A stretch of DNA of 9,138 nucleotides, taken from positions 1 through 9,138 of the forward strand of contig JAPOSK010000083.1 in assembly GCA_026709725.1 (NCBI GenBank), given 5' to 3'. Position 1 is the first letter of the stretch; every line of letters begins with the position of its first letter. Source of the stretch: Paracoccaceae bacterium. Its GTDB lineage: Bacteria; Pseudomonadota; Alphaproteobacteria; Rhodobacterales; Rhodobacteraceae. Position numbers and translations under genes: made by a program. The notes below the pieces were generated by a model. The model saw nothing but the letters and a program-made list of their open reading frames with translations. It did not search any database and had not been told where the DNA came from. Shown here in pieces: positions 1 to 7,522 of this stretch.

Positions 1-1182
1 TGCATTCCGACTGTCTACCATCATATTGTTCTCTTCATGAAGCAGCACGGAATCGATCTGATCGACACCAGGTTCAGCTACAGCGTGAAGTATCATGGCG
101 AGATCTACGCGCACGACTTCGATTCCAGCATTCGGGAACAGTTGCAGACGGAAATTGCAAGATTCCAGAAACTCATTCGATTTCTGAGAAGGGTTGGCTG
201 GGTCAACCGGACCCGGTCGAAGTTCCTCGCTGCCCTGAATCCATTCAACTACATGACGATGGGCATGCTCCTCGACCTGGGAGGATTTTCCGGAGATTTC
301 CGCTACAAGATACTCAAACCCATGTTCGTCAACTTTCTCATGGCGACCAATGTGTTCGACATGCCTGCGTCCCTGTTCGCGCGCTATCTGGAATTCTTCG
401 ACATTGAAACGGCGACAACAATGCAGACCTGGAACCAGGGCACTCGGCGCATCTATGAAGAAATGTCAGCCGCCTTCAAGGACAGGATCCATCTCAACTG
501 CCCGGTCCGGAAGGTGCGGCGGAGACCATCCGGTGTCGTTGTCGAAGATGCCAATGGCGGTCGGCATGAGTTCGATGAGGTCATTTTCGCCTGCAACGCG
601 AACCAGACCCTGATGATGCTGGACAAACCGACATTCATGGAGAGATTCCTTCTCTCTTCAATCCGCTATGAGAGCGAACTGCACAATCATACAGTCGTGC
701 ATTCGGACGCTTCGCTTCTTCCGGACAACGAGGCGAAGCCGCTGGCCACCCGAAGCAACCATATTGCGCAGTATGGCGCGAGGCCGGACAATTATGAAAT
801 CACCTACATCATGCACAACCAGCAGCCATGGGCGAACAAGTCTGACAAGCCCTGCCTCGTAACGTACAATCCCATCAGCGATATCGACGAGACAAAGGTT
901 GTCAAGAGATGGTGGTTCCAGCACGTCGTGCACGATGTTCGCCATGTTGCCCTTCTGATCCACCTGTTCCGCTTCATTCAGGGTCGCCGGCGATCCTGGC
1001 ATTGTGGTGCCCATACCCTGATCAACAGTCAGGAGATCTGTTTTGTCACTGGCCTGGTGACAGCGCGTCAAATGGGGGCCAGCTACCCGTTTCGCGATGA
1101 GGAAGCGAGGAAATGGTTCAATTTCTACGGGCGCCTGATGTACGGCTGGCGATTCAGGAAAGCGAAGGCCGAGGCGGCATGA
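1..1182 (+). CDS. FAD-dependent amine-oxidase-like oxidoreductase, 5' end missing
   Basis: The reading frame is open from the first base, so the true start and the N-terminal GxGxxG nucleotide-binding fold lie upstream; the first ATG at 37 is internal. The 393 visible residues resemble the predicted NAD/FAD-binding proteins of the COG2907 type, distantly related to flavin amine oxidases and desaturases. Features seen are the second Rossmann part (residues about 155-200, ending EVIFACNANQTLMML), a substrate-domain stretch with HNHTVVHSDASLLP, YIMHNQQPW and CLVTYNP, and the C-terminal flavin-contacting segment from C335 (HCGAHTLINSQEICFVTGL, then ARQMGASYPF). Relatives act on unsaturated or cyclic lipids and isoprenoid-like substrates, and some sit beside cyclopropane or furan fatty-acid genes; the substrate here is unknown. 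The gene is not tightly linked to the next one, 660 bases away. Family call is good; reaction is not determined. Confidence 0.85.
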   Translation, partial: CIPTVYHHIVLFMKQHGIDLIDTRFSYSVKYHGEIYAHDFDSSIREQLQTEIARFQKLIRFLRRVGWVNRTRSKFLAALNPFNYMTMGMLLDLGGFSGDFRYKILKPMFVNFLMATNVFDMPASLFARYLEFFDIETATTMQTWNQGTRRIYEEMSAAFKDRIHLNCPVRKVRRRPSGVVVEDANGGRHEFDEVIFACNANQTLMMLDKPTFMERFLLSSIRYESELHNHTVVHSDASLLPDNEAKPLATRSNHIAQYGARPDNYEITYIMHNQQPWANKSDKPCLVTYNPISDIDETKVVKRWWFQHVVHDVRHVALLIHLFRFIQGRRRSWHCGAHTLINSQEICFVTGLVTARQMGASYPFRDEEARKWFNFYGRLMYGWRFRKAKAEAA

Positions 1183-1803
1183 AACGGAGCCGTTCATCGG
1201 GTCACAACGGGTCGCCGGCATCTGACCCCTCTGACTGTCGGCTGATCCGAATCCGCGACCGAACGGCCTTATCGGAAGGGCTGTGTTTTGTGTCTGTTGC
1301 AATATGCAAATATATCTCTTGATCGCGTTGGGGCATTCCGCGTGCGGGTTGAAAATTCTGCGATATCGGGTGCCCCGTGCGAGTGTTAAACAACCGCAAC
1401 CATGCTCATCAAGGAGTCCGGGGTCGGGGTGAGGTGGAAGATCCGGGCGGAATGGTCTTGGAGCCGGTCATGGACCAATGGCTGATTTTGTAAGCTGAGA
1501 CAGCGTTTGGAATCTCGTGCACCTCCGCACTCAGGTCAGTGTCGGCGGCCATATGATCAAGGACGGGCGGAACTCCTCCGGGTGAACAACACGAATCGGA
1601 ACCCGGGGAAAGCGGCCCTGCTGTCGTGCATGGCGACCTTCCGATATCTCATCAACCGGTACCGCTCGTGAAAAATACCGCAGAACAGACGATTCCCGGT
1701 GAACACCCTGGCGAACATGTCTTGCGAATTCTGACCGGGGTCCTTAGGGTGTGTTTCATCGCAACGAATCGAGTTGTGTGCAGAGATGCGTTTCCGGTGA
1801 GAA
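1183..1803. other. Gene-poor region between oxidoreductase and exporter
   Basis: No frame in these 620 bases gives a recognisable intact protein. An ATG at 1179 overlaps the oxidoreductase stop as ATGA and opens 47 codons to 1322, but the product is a Ser/Arg-rich string with no family look. At 1297-1309 there is a perfect 13-base palindrome, TTGCAATATGCAA, inside the most AT-rich part of the gap; it could be an operator, but nothing confirms that. No stem followed by a T-run is visible after the oxidoreductase. The right half may hold a decayed transposase end, listed separately. The gap could also hold the exporter promoter, although I could not pick a convincing -35/-10 pair. Confidence 0.5.
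1557..1700 (-). pseudogene. Possible IS5-type transposase C-terminal remnant (weak)
   Basis: Read on the - strand, the frame carries RYRLMRYRKVAMHDSRAAF. This loosely follows the C-terminal region of IS5-family DDE transposases, where a pattern like RLKxYRRVATRYDKLAANF precedes the end of the protein. The match is short, shows no catalytic residue, and the upstream part is unrecognisable, so it may be chance. Terminal inverted repeats were not found. Confidence 0.2.
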
Positions 1804-1830
1804 ATGTTCGCTGGGCGGTGGTGCAAGGCT

Positions 1831-1837
1831 AGGGTGA
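1831..1837 (+). promoter_or_regulatory. Ribosome binding site deciding a TTG start for the exporter
   Basis: AGGGTGA lies 5 bases ahead of TTG at 1843. The in-frame ATG at 1804 has its only purine-rich stretch (GGTGAG, 1796-1801) just 2 bases away, which is too close. The 13 residues between 1804 and 1843 are also unlike the N-terminus of this transporter family. Confidence 0.5.
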
Positions 1838-1842
1838 CATAT

Positions 1843-4173
1843 TTGACTGATCAGTTCACATCCCGGTTTTTCGAAGCGGTTGTGCATCGAAGCGTATATG
1901 CAATTCTTGCAGTGCTGCTGTGTTTCGCCATTCTTGCGGCCGGGCTCCAGCATTTCTCCACCGCGGGTGTGGGCATCCGAACCCAGTTTCATGAAAACGA
2001 TCCGCATCTGATCAGGCTGGACACGTTCGAAACGACATACGCCGTGTCGGACAGTGCCCTCGTTGTTCTTGAGCCGCCGGGTGACAGCATCTTCACGCGT
2101 GAAGCACTTGCTGCGGTCGAGCAGCTTACGGATGCATTGTGGCAGACGCCTTATGTCCTCCGTGTGGACTCGTTAACGAATTACCTGCACATCGAAGGAA
2201 CCGAGGAAGGGCTGATCGTTGAACCACTGGTCGACGATGCCGCCTCGCTCAATGACGCCATGGTTGACGAGGTTCGATCAATCGCGCTTACCGGTTGGAA
2301 CACGGCTGGTCGCCTCGTATCGCGCGATGGTCGTCTGGCCGGTCTGATCGTGAGCCTCGCTGTTCCCGAAGAAGGTCGGGAACAGGCCGAGACCGAGATT
2401 GTCGAGACCCTCTACGGCCTTATTGACGCACAGGGTGCAGCCAATCCCGAGTTCGCCTATTATGCGTATGGCGAAATTCTTCTTGCTCATAATGTTCGCA
2501 TTGCGCTGGATGCCGACACATCAGTTCTCGCGCCGATTGCCTTTGCAACGATGATGCTAGTCGCCGTCCTCGTTTTGCGTTCGTTCTGGGGTGTCGTCGG
2601 GATCCTGTTCATGCTTATTGCCGTGCTGGCGTCCGGCTTTGGGTTCGCCGGCTGGTCAGGACTGAAGTTCTATGCCACGAGCGGTGCCGCCATATTCGTC
2701 CTTATGGCAATCGCTATTGCGCACTCGGTTCACTTGATTCACGGTGTGATCAATGGAATGCGCGAAGGAATGGACCGCAAGTCCGCAACGATTCATTCGC
2801 TGAGAACGAATGCCCGACCGATTTTTCTTACATCGCTTACGACAGCGATCGGCTTTCTCAGCCTGAATTTTTCGGAAATGCCGCCGTTCCGTGTGATGGG
2901 CAACATCGTCGCGTTCGGATCCATGATCGCATTTGCCTATTCGGTCACACTTCTGCCTGCCTTGATATCATTGATGCCGATGAGAGCACCCAGGAAGGCA
3001 GTCGTGAAGACAGCAGGGAAAACCGAATTTTCCAAACGTCTGGGGACTTTCGTGATTTCCCACAATGTCAAGTTGCTTTGGATTTTTGCGGCCCTGGCAG
3101 TTGTGAGCGCATTCGGAATCGCCCGAATTGAACTGGATGACAACAATGCCCAGATCCTTGACGACAGCTACCAGATACGCCAGTCCGCCGACTTCATTGA
3201 CGAAAACTTTTCAGGGCTTGATGCATTGGAATACTCCCTGGGTTCAGGCCAGGAAAACGGAATCGTCGATGTCGAATACATGAGTCGGGTCGAGCGCTTC
3301 GCGAACTGGCTCCGCCAGCAGCCTGAAGTCAACCATGTTTCCTCGGTCACCGATATCCTGAAGCAATTGGACATGGCGCTGAGCGCCGAGGCGGACGGGT
3401 CGGGACGCATCCCGGAAAACTCCGATCTCATCGCTCAATATCTGCTTCTCTACGAGCTTTCCCTTCCTGTCGGACTTGATCTGAACAATCTGATCAGCTT
3501 TGATCGCTCGGCCAGTCGCTTGACGGTTGCAATTGAGGGACTCACGGCGAGGAAGCAGATTGAATTTGACAAACGTGCCTCGACCTGGCTGCGGGAAAAC
3601 GCTCCGGAAATCCAGACATCGGCAACGGGAGTCATCATGGTCAGTGCTTATGCGGTGATCAGAAACATAACGAACATGCTGTTCGGGACCATGGCAGCCA
3701 TGTTCGTCGTCTCCCTGATCCTGGTCTTCGTGTTCAGGAGCGTGCGTTTGGGTCTGCTCAGCCTCATCCCGAATTTCCTGCCGGCAATCATATCAATGGC
3801 TGTCTGGGGCTATGCGGTTGGAACCGTGAGTGTCGCAGCGTCCATTGTGACCGCAATCGCATTTGGCATCGTCGTTGATGACACCATTCACCTGATGACC
3901 AAATACCTGAGATCCCGTGCGGAGGGCAAATCACCCTCCGATTCAGTCGTGCCAACCTTCAGGCTCGTGGGGAGGCCGTTGCTGACAACAACCCTGATTT
4001 TTGCGTTGGGCTTCCTCGTCTTTGGCGCATCGGGGTTTACGGCCAATCAAACGCTCGGCCTGCTGGTCGCCTTGACAGTCGTCATCGCACTCATGGCGGA
4101 TTTTCTTCTGTTTCCACCGCTCCTGCTCGCCCTTGACAGGGGAAGGGGAAGGGCCGGACGCAAGATGGGGTAG
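1843..4173 (+). CDS. RND-superfamily exporter, MMPL type
   Basis: This is a 776-residue inner-membrane protein of the MMPL/SSD-like branch of the RND superfamily (predicted exporters, COG1033 style), whose better-known members move lipids such as mycolates and hopanoids using the proton gradient. It has the duplicated RND layout: one helix near residues 13-35, a periplasmic loop, helices 2-6 (about 222-385), helix 7 (about 410-430), a second loop, and helices 8-12 (about 600-765). Helix 10 carries GIVVDDTIH with the acidic pair D679-D680, the usual proton-relay position. The matching place in helix 4 reads AIAIAHSVHLIHG, with His294 where many relatives have Asp. Length is normal for single-gene members of this branch. 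The start is TTG 1843, supported by its ribosome binding site and by the typical opening LTDQFTSRFFEAVV; ATG 1804 is the alternative. No membrane-fusion or outer-membrane partner is adjacent. The substrate is unknown, but a lipid-like one is plausible. Confidence 0.9.
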   Translation: MTDQFTSRFFEAVVHRSVYAILAVLLCFAILAAGLQHFSTAGVGIRTQFHENDPHLIRLDTFETTYAVSDSALVVLEPPGDSIFTREALAAVEQLTDALWQTPYVLRVDSLTNYLHIEGTEEGLIVEPLVDDAASLNDAMVDEVRSIALTGWNTAGRLVSRDGRLAGLIVSLAVPEEGREQAETEIVETLYGLIDAQGAANPEFAYYAYGEILLAHNVRIALDADTSVLAPIAFATMMLVAVLVLRSFWGVVGILFMLIAVLASGFGFAGWSGLKFYATSGAAIFVLMAIAIAHSVHLIHGVINGMREGMDRKSATIHSLRTNARPIFLTSLTTAIGFLSLNFSEMPPFRVMGNIVAFGSMIAFAYSVTLLPALISLMPMRAPRKAVVKTAGKTEFSKRLGTFVISHNVKLLWIFAALAVVSAFGIARIELDDNNAQILDDSYQIRQSADFIDENFSGLDALEYSLGSGQENGIVDVEYMSRVERFANWLRQQPEVNHVSSVTDILKQLDMALSAEADGSGRIPENSDLIAQYLLLYELSLPVGLDLNNLISFDRSASRLTVAIEGLTARKQIEFDKRASTWLRENAPEIQTSATGVIMVSAYAVIRNITNMLFGTMAAMFVVSLILVFVFRSVRLGLLSLIPNFLPAIISMAVWGYAVGTVSVAASIVTAIAFGIVVDDTIHLMTKYLRSRAEGKSPSDSVVPTFRLVGRPLLTTTLIFALGFLVFGASGFTANQTLGLLVALTVVIALMADFLLFPPLLLALDRGRGRAGRKMG

Positions 4174-4649
4174 GGGCCCCGACCAACCCGTTATTGCAAC
4201 GATACCGTATCGCAGTCCCAGGGATGGGCAATGAGATTGCAGGCCACAAGTGAGCGCGATCCTGATTTGTGATTCATTTTGTGGTCCGCCAGTCGAAGAA
4301 GTCTGTGCCCCGGCTGTTCATTTGGCAGCAGCGCAGGGCTATGATCGCATTGCGTGCCATCCGGCAGTGCAAGCCCCGGCCTGGTACAGCATCGACCGCA
4401 ATCGCCGGGCGATCGGCATTCCGATTGACGTGCTGTAACCTGACCTGCACTCCCGACATTGCCGCAGACGGCGCACAGCCTGTCAGGTTCTCCGGCGGTT
4501 CTTCCGGTCCGGGTCGCATGTGGTGCTTCGGCAGGTGCGGGAAACGCTCAAGTCAGAAAGTCGGACAGCACCACACCGGAACCGGTCCCCCATGTCCCCC
4601 GCTCGCCGTCCGGCAATGTGACCGGGGCGCCTTCATGGCAGGCACCGCC
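4174..4649. other. Convergent gap between exporter and SRPBCC gene
   Basis: The two flanking genes point toward this 476-base gap, so it should hold their transcription ends, yet I see no clear stem followed by a T-run. GGGGCCCC spans 4173-4180 and an 11-base palindrome GATACCGTATC lies at 4201-4211; either could form part of a weak terminator. Open frames on both strands give low-complexity products with no family features. The possible IS5-like trace is listed separately. Confidence 0.5.
4258..4440 (-). pseudogene. Possible decayed IS5-family transposase 3' end
   Basis: On the - strand the stretch reads, with frame changes, like the C-terminal end of IS5/IS427-type DDE transposases. A piece resembling NRxxPI (NRNADRP) is followed by RRLRSMLYQ in one frame (compare RIExMFGRL), and then by GTQCDHSPALL in another (compare ATRYDRCPKxFL). 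Each piece is weak, but their order and spacing fit. The element's outer end could be near GATCCTGATTTGTGATTCA at 4258-4276. No catalytic residues, full frame or matching second end are visible. This rests on my memory of the family pattern and could be chance. Confidence 0.27.
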
Positions 4650-5132
4650 TCAATCCACTGGTGAACCCGCCTCCACATATGCCTTCACGGCCTCCACATC
4701 GGCGGTGATGCCCTTTACAGCCGCCGGCCGGATAAAGGGTGTGACCAGCTTGCCCATGAGGCTGATCGGCTCTATCCGGACATGCATGTCAAGCCGGGCC
4801 TCGTCGTCGCTTTCATTGGGTGTTACGGTAAAGGTTGTGTGCCAGAGAGCTCCCGCCTCTTCGGTCAGCAGGCGAACCATCCTGCCATCCTCGAAGTCGG
4901 TCACCTCGCTTTTGGTTGCCGACAGGCCAAAGACCTTCGCGAAGAGCGCCTGGATGCCGCTGAAATGCCGTGTCTCGCGAAATTGTGCCCCGACCCCGGT
5001 TTCGTTCTCGGTGAGGAACTCCACCGTGTCAATCTCCGGAATCGCCCTGCCGTAGTTGCGGCCATTGGCAACGACATCGAACACGGCCTGCGCAGTTGCG
5101 GCGACCGTTCGGCTGATCTCGACTGGTTTCAT
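4650..5132 (-). CDS. SRPBCC/START-like lipid-binding-fold protein
   Basis: This 160-residue soluble protein has the look of the SRPBCC (polyketide cyclase/START/Bet v1) fold: an opening strand-helix MKPVEISRTVAATAQAVFDVVAN, a middle of alternating strands (VGAQFRETRHF, ALWHTTFTV, ARLDMHVRIEPI) and a long C-terminal helix (about 130-155). The fold forms a deep hydrophobic pocket; members bind lipids or polyketides, or act as cyclases, and no catalytic residues can be assigned here. It has no signal peptide. The ATG at 5132 is preceded 10 bases upstream by GGGAGA. It lies 279 bases downstream of the P450 fusion on the same strand, so co-transcription is likely, and it may carry or shape the P450 substrate or product. 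Family call is good; function is inferred. Confidence 0.85.
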   Translation of the reverse strand: MKPVEISRTVAATAQAVFDVVANGRNYGRAIPEIDTVEFLTENETGVGAQFRETRHFSGIQALFAKVFGLSATKSEVTDFEDGRMVRLLTEEAGALWHTTFTVTPNESDDEARLDMHVRIEPISLMGKLVTPFIRPAAVKGITADVEAVKAYVEAGSPVD

Positions 5133-5204
5133 ATGCGGTCAATCTCCCTTTCCTCGTTGTTGTATCCTGGCTGAAGATGCTGTGCCCGGCACTGTACGTG
5201 CCCC

Positions 5205-5363
5205 TCAGCCCCGGTCCGTCGCAGCTGCGTTTGGCGCGCAGCAAATCCGCTTGCAGGGGTGGATTGCGGTCAGTGCAGGCACAATCAGCATGAGCAGGCT
5301 GGTGACAATATCGGTGCCGACCATGGGGTGCACGGGGTCCGGAAATGTCAGGGGAAACATCAT
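5205..5363 (-). CDS. Possible 52-residue membrane peptide between P450 and SRPBCC genes
   Basis: An ATG at 5363 opens 52 codons ending in TGA at 5205-5207. The product has one hydrophobic stretch, DIVTSLLMLIVPALTAI (residues about 18-34), long enough for a single transmembrane helix. It is followed by a short basic, Cys-containing tail (HPCKRICC). Third codon positions are mostly G or C, like the neighboring genes, and GGAG lies about 10 bases ahead of the start. It fills much of the otherwise empty 279-base gap in a same-strand pair. I recognise no family. It may be a real small protein, a leader, or a chance frame; only conservation in relatives would decide. Confidence 0.33.
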   Translation of the reverse strand: MMFPLTFPDPVHPMVGTDIVTSLLMLIVPALTAIHPCKRICCAPNAAATDRG

Positions 5364-5411
5364 TCGGATCCCGCTCCGCTGAAGGGACAGGTGGTGGCTC
5401 CAGAGAGCGAG

Positions 5412-7442
5412 CTAGCAGGCACACGATTGGGCCGACCGTGGTGCACGCGGTGCATACAGATCGTGCCTCTTCTCCGCAATCCGGATCTTCATTTTGCGAG
5501 TCGGCGACATCGTCGGGAAGGGATTGATCCGAAGTTGGTAGTTGGCGGGCGTCAATTCGAAGCGGAAGTAGTGAAGAAGCATCAGCAGATTGACCGCCAG
5601 ATTGAGTTCCACCCACCGAAAGCCCAGACACTTGTGGGTGCCGAGGCCGAAGGGGGCGTAGTTCGTCCCCCGGTCGGTCCTGTCTTGTGTCGCCTGATAA
5701 CGGTCAATGTCGAAGGAGAAGGGATCAGGGAAGATGTCTTCCATGTAGTGCGTGGCCGCCTGGACAAGGTAGATATTCGATCCCACCGGGAGCTCGTAGC
5801 CTTCGACCACACAGCTGTTCATGACCGTTCTGATCTGCATCGGGATGATCGGGTAGAGACGCTGGGACTCCATGAGGAAGCGGTAGGTGAGATCGATTCC
5901 CGATTTGCTCAAGGCTTCCGCCTCGGGGTCGCCCTCGGCAAAGACCCTGTCGGACTCCTCCTGGATTTGCCTGTACAACTGGGGGTCACGCAGCAGGGTG
6001 TAGAGTGCAAAGCTCAGTGCATTGCCCATGTAGAGGCTGACGATCAGGGGAGAAATAATTGAGAAGGGAAGATCTGTCTCGGGCAGAAACTGCGGATCCG
6101 CAGCGTGCAGACTCATGATGTTGTCCGTGATATCCTGGGGGCACCCGACGCGCTGGGCCGGTGTATGTGCAGCCTGAATGCGGTCCACCAGATCGCCGAT
6201 CCGCTTCTTGCGGCGCTTCATGCCCGGAGTTTTCAGCATGAACTTCGGGAGCACTTTCTGAACATGGACAATGAGAGAACGCTCTTTGAACTTGATGAGA
6301 TCATGGAAGTCCTCTTCGGTGTTGATGCCGACCGAGAGCTGTGAAAATTGTGCATTGGTGAAGTCCTTGCAAGCCTGAACTGCAGGCAGAACATCGCCGA
6401 CCTTCCATGTTGCAAGATGTTCACGGGAGTGGTGGTACAACTCATCAAGACGGTCGGCGAGTGCTGCACGTGAATAGGTTGCCTGAATGGCCTTGCGCAT
6501 GCGGAAGTGATCGGTGCCATCCATCGAGGGCAGAATGCGCGATGCCCCGTATTCCTGCTCAAATCCCGTGAGGCAGTCCTTCGACCGAACATAGCTGCGG
6601 CTGACCTGCTGCATCCAGCGGTTGGCCTCGCGGCCGACGAGAAAGAGAATCCCCCCCTTCTTGAAGGGTACATTGAGCCTGAAGACCGGACCGTTCTTCC
6701 GCGCCATATCCGCAAAGAGAGCAGGAACATTGCCGGTTCGGAACGCCGGACTGAAGAGGAGATCGCGCAGCGGGGCTTTGGGAATCGGCTTGGTGCTCAG
6801 AACACGGTAAAAACGCGGGTGGGTGATACTCTTGGCAGTTGCCTCCCCGATGGAACGACCGATGGCATCAAGTTTGCAGACAAGGTCGATGCGCTGGGCG
6901 GCATTGTCGTCCAGAGGGAAGATGAGGTGAAGGACATGGCACGAATTGGCAAGCGCGACCAGAATTGCGTCCTTCGGATGGGGGATTTCATCTCCAAACA
7001 GAACCTTGGCAATTCGCCCTTTGACAAAATCGCTCGGTATCTGGTCGGGTGATGAGTAGGTGTCCGTCTGCCAGGTGCCCCGGGCGAGGGACCAGAACCC
7101 GCCGGAATGGTGGATCAGGATTCCGCGCTTCTCAAGGCTCTCCAGCGTGTCTTCCATGATTGCTTCGGAACGTGGTGAGAGATATTCGATCCAGTACTGG
7201 GTGCTTCGCTTCCGCGGCTCATCGCCGATCTCCTTCAGGATGGAATCCAGATGGGGATCTTCGGTCGTCGCCGGGTCGGCGATGAAAAGGTGGTCCACAT
7301 CCATGTCAATGCGACCCAAAAGCGCCAGTTCGGCAAGGCTGGCACTTGCAATCGCACAGTTCAGGTTCCAGCCGGGAACCTGGTGAAAGTAACCGCTTTC
7401 TTCGTTGAGGAGCAGCAGGATCAACTCATCAAGCAAATTCAA
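5412..7442 (-). CDS. GPP34 (GOLPH3-like) domain fused to cytochrome P450
   Basis: This 676-residue protein is about 270 longer than a normal bacterial P450. Residues about 1-205 match the GPP34 family (GOLPH3/Vps74): LLDELILLLLNEESGYF at the start, ELALLGRIDMD, a WIEYLSPRSEAI segment, KRGILIHHSGGFW, and a helical end with LVALANSCHVLHLIF. In yeast and animals this domain binds phosphatidylinositol-4-phosphate and Golgi enzymes. The P450 part (about 235-660) has HFRMR in the C helix, ExxR as ESQR at 525-528, and the heme loop FGLGTHKCLG with the iron ligand Cys605. The I helix reads MGNALS at 472-477 instead of (A/G)GxxT, so the acid-alcohol pair used for oxygen activation is missing. No transmembrane helix or fused reductase is seen, so electrons must come from elsewhere unless peroxide is used. 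The start is TTG 7442, 6 bases after AAAGGAG; TTG 7448 abuts that site. The fused architecture and the motifs are directly visible; the substrate is unknown. Confidence 0.9.
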   Translation of the reverse strand: MNLLDELILLLLNEESGYFHQVPGWNLNCAIASASLAELALLGRIDMDVDHLFIADPATTEDPHLDSILKEIGDEPRKRSTQYWIEYLSPRSEAIMEDTLESLEKRGILIHHSGGFWSLARGTWQTDTYSSPDQIPSDFVKGRIAKVLFGDEIPHPKDAILVALANSCHVLHLIFPLDDNAAQRIDLVCKLDAIGRSIGEATAKSITHPRFYRVLSTKPIPKAPLRDLLFSPAFRTGNVPALFADMARKNGPVFRLNVPFKKGGILFLVGREANRWMQQVSRSYVRSKDCLTGFEQEYGASRILPSMDGTDHFRMRKAIQATYSRAALADRLDELYHHSREHLATWKVGDVLPAVQACKDFTNAQFSQLSVGINTEEDFHDLIKFKERSLIVHVQKVLPKFMLKTPGMKRRKKRIGDLVDRIQAAHTPAQRVGCPQDITDNIMSLHAADPQFLPETDLPFSIISPLIVSLYMGNALSFALYTLLRDPQLYRQIQEESDRVFAEGDPEAEALSKSGIDLTYRFLMESQRLYPIIPMQIRTVMNSCVVEGYELPVGSNIYLVQAATHYMEDIFPDPFSFDIDRYQATQDRTDRGTNYAPFGLGTHKCLGFRWVELNLAVNLLMLLHYFRFELTPANYQLRINPFPTMSPTRKMKIRIAEKRHDLYAPRAPRSAQSCAC

Positions 7443-7448
7443 GGGCAA

Positions 7449-7455
7449 CTCCTTT
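7449..7455 (-). promoter_or_regulatory. Strong ribosome binding site for the GPP34-P450 gene
   Basis: On the - strand AAAGGAG occupies 7455-7449, leaving 6 bases to TTG 7442 and none to TTG 7448, so 7442 is the better start. No in-frame ATG occurs upstream before a stop. An out-of-frame ATG at 7460 would give only a seven-residue peptide (MQRSCPL region is not in this frame), so it is unlikely to compete as the gene start. Confidence 0.55.
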
Positions 7456-7522
7456 GCATATAAGGTATGAGCTCAAGGCCACCGGGACGACACCTAAACA
7501 AAATCGCCAACACCGTCAAATA

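Noticed and set aside
658..1302. A 214-residue - strand frame opposite the oxidoreductase
   Set aside because: It has no family features and is antisense to a recognisable flavoprotein.
1179..1322. A 47-codon frame starting ATG, overlapping the oxidoreductase stop as ATGA
   Set aside because: The overlap is typical of coupled genes, but the product is a Ser/Arg/Asp-rich string without any family feature and ends in AT-rich sequence; it may be the stub of a lost gene.
1804..1842. ATG at 1804 as the exporter start
   Set aside because: Its purine-rich stretch is only 2 bases away, and the 13 extra residues do not look like the family's N-terminus; TTG 1843 has a well-spaced site.
5259..6062. 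A 267-residue + strand frame opposite the P450
   Set aside because: It is antisense to the heme-binding end of the P450, which has clear conserved motifs.
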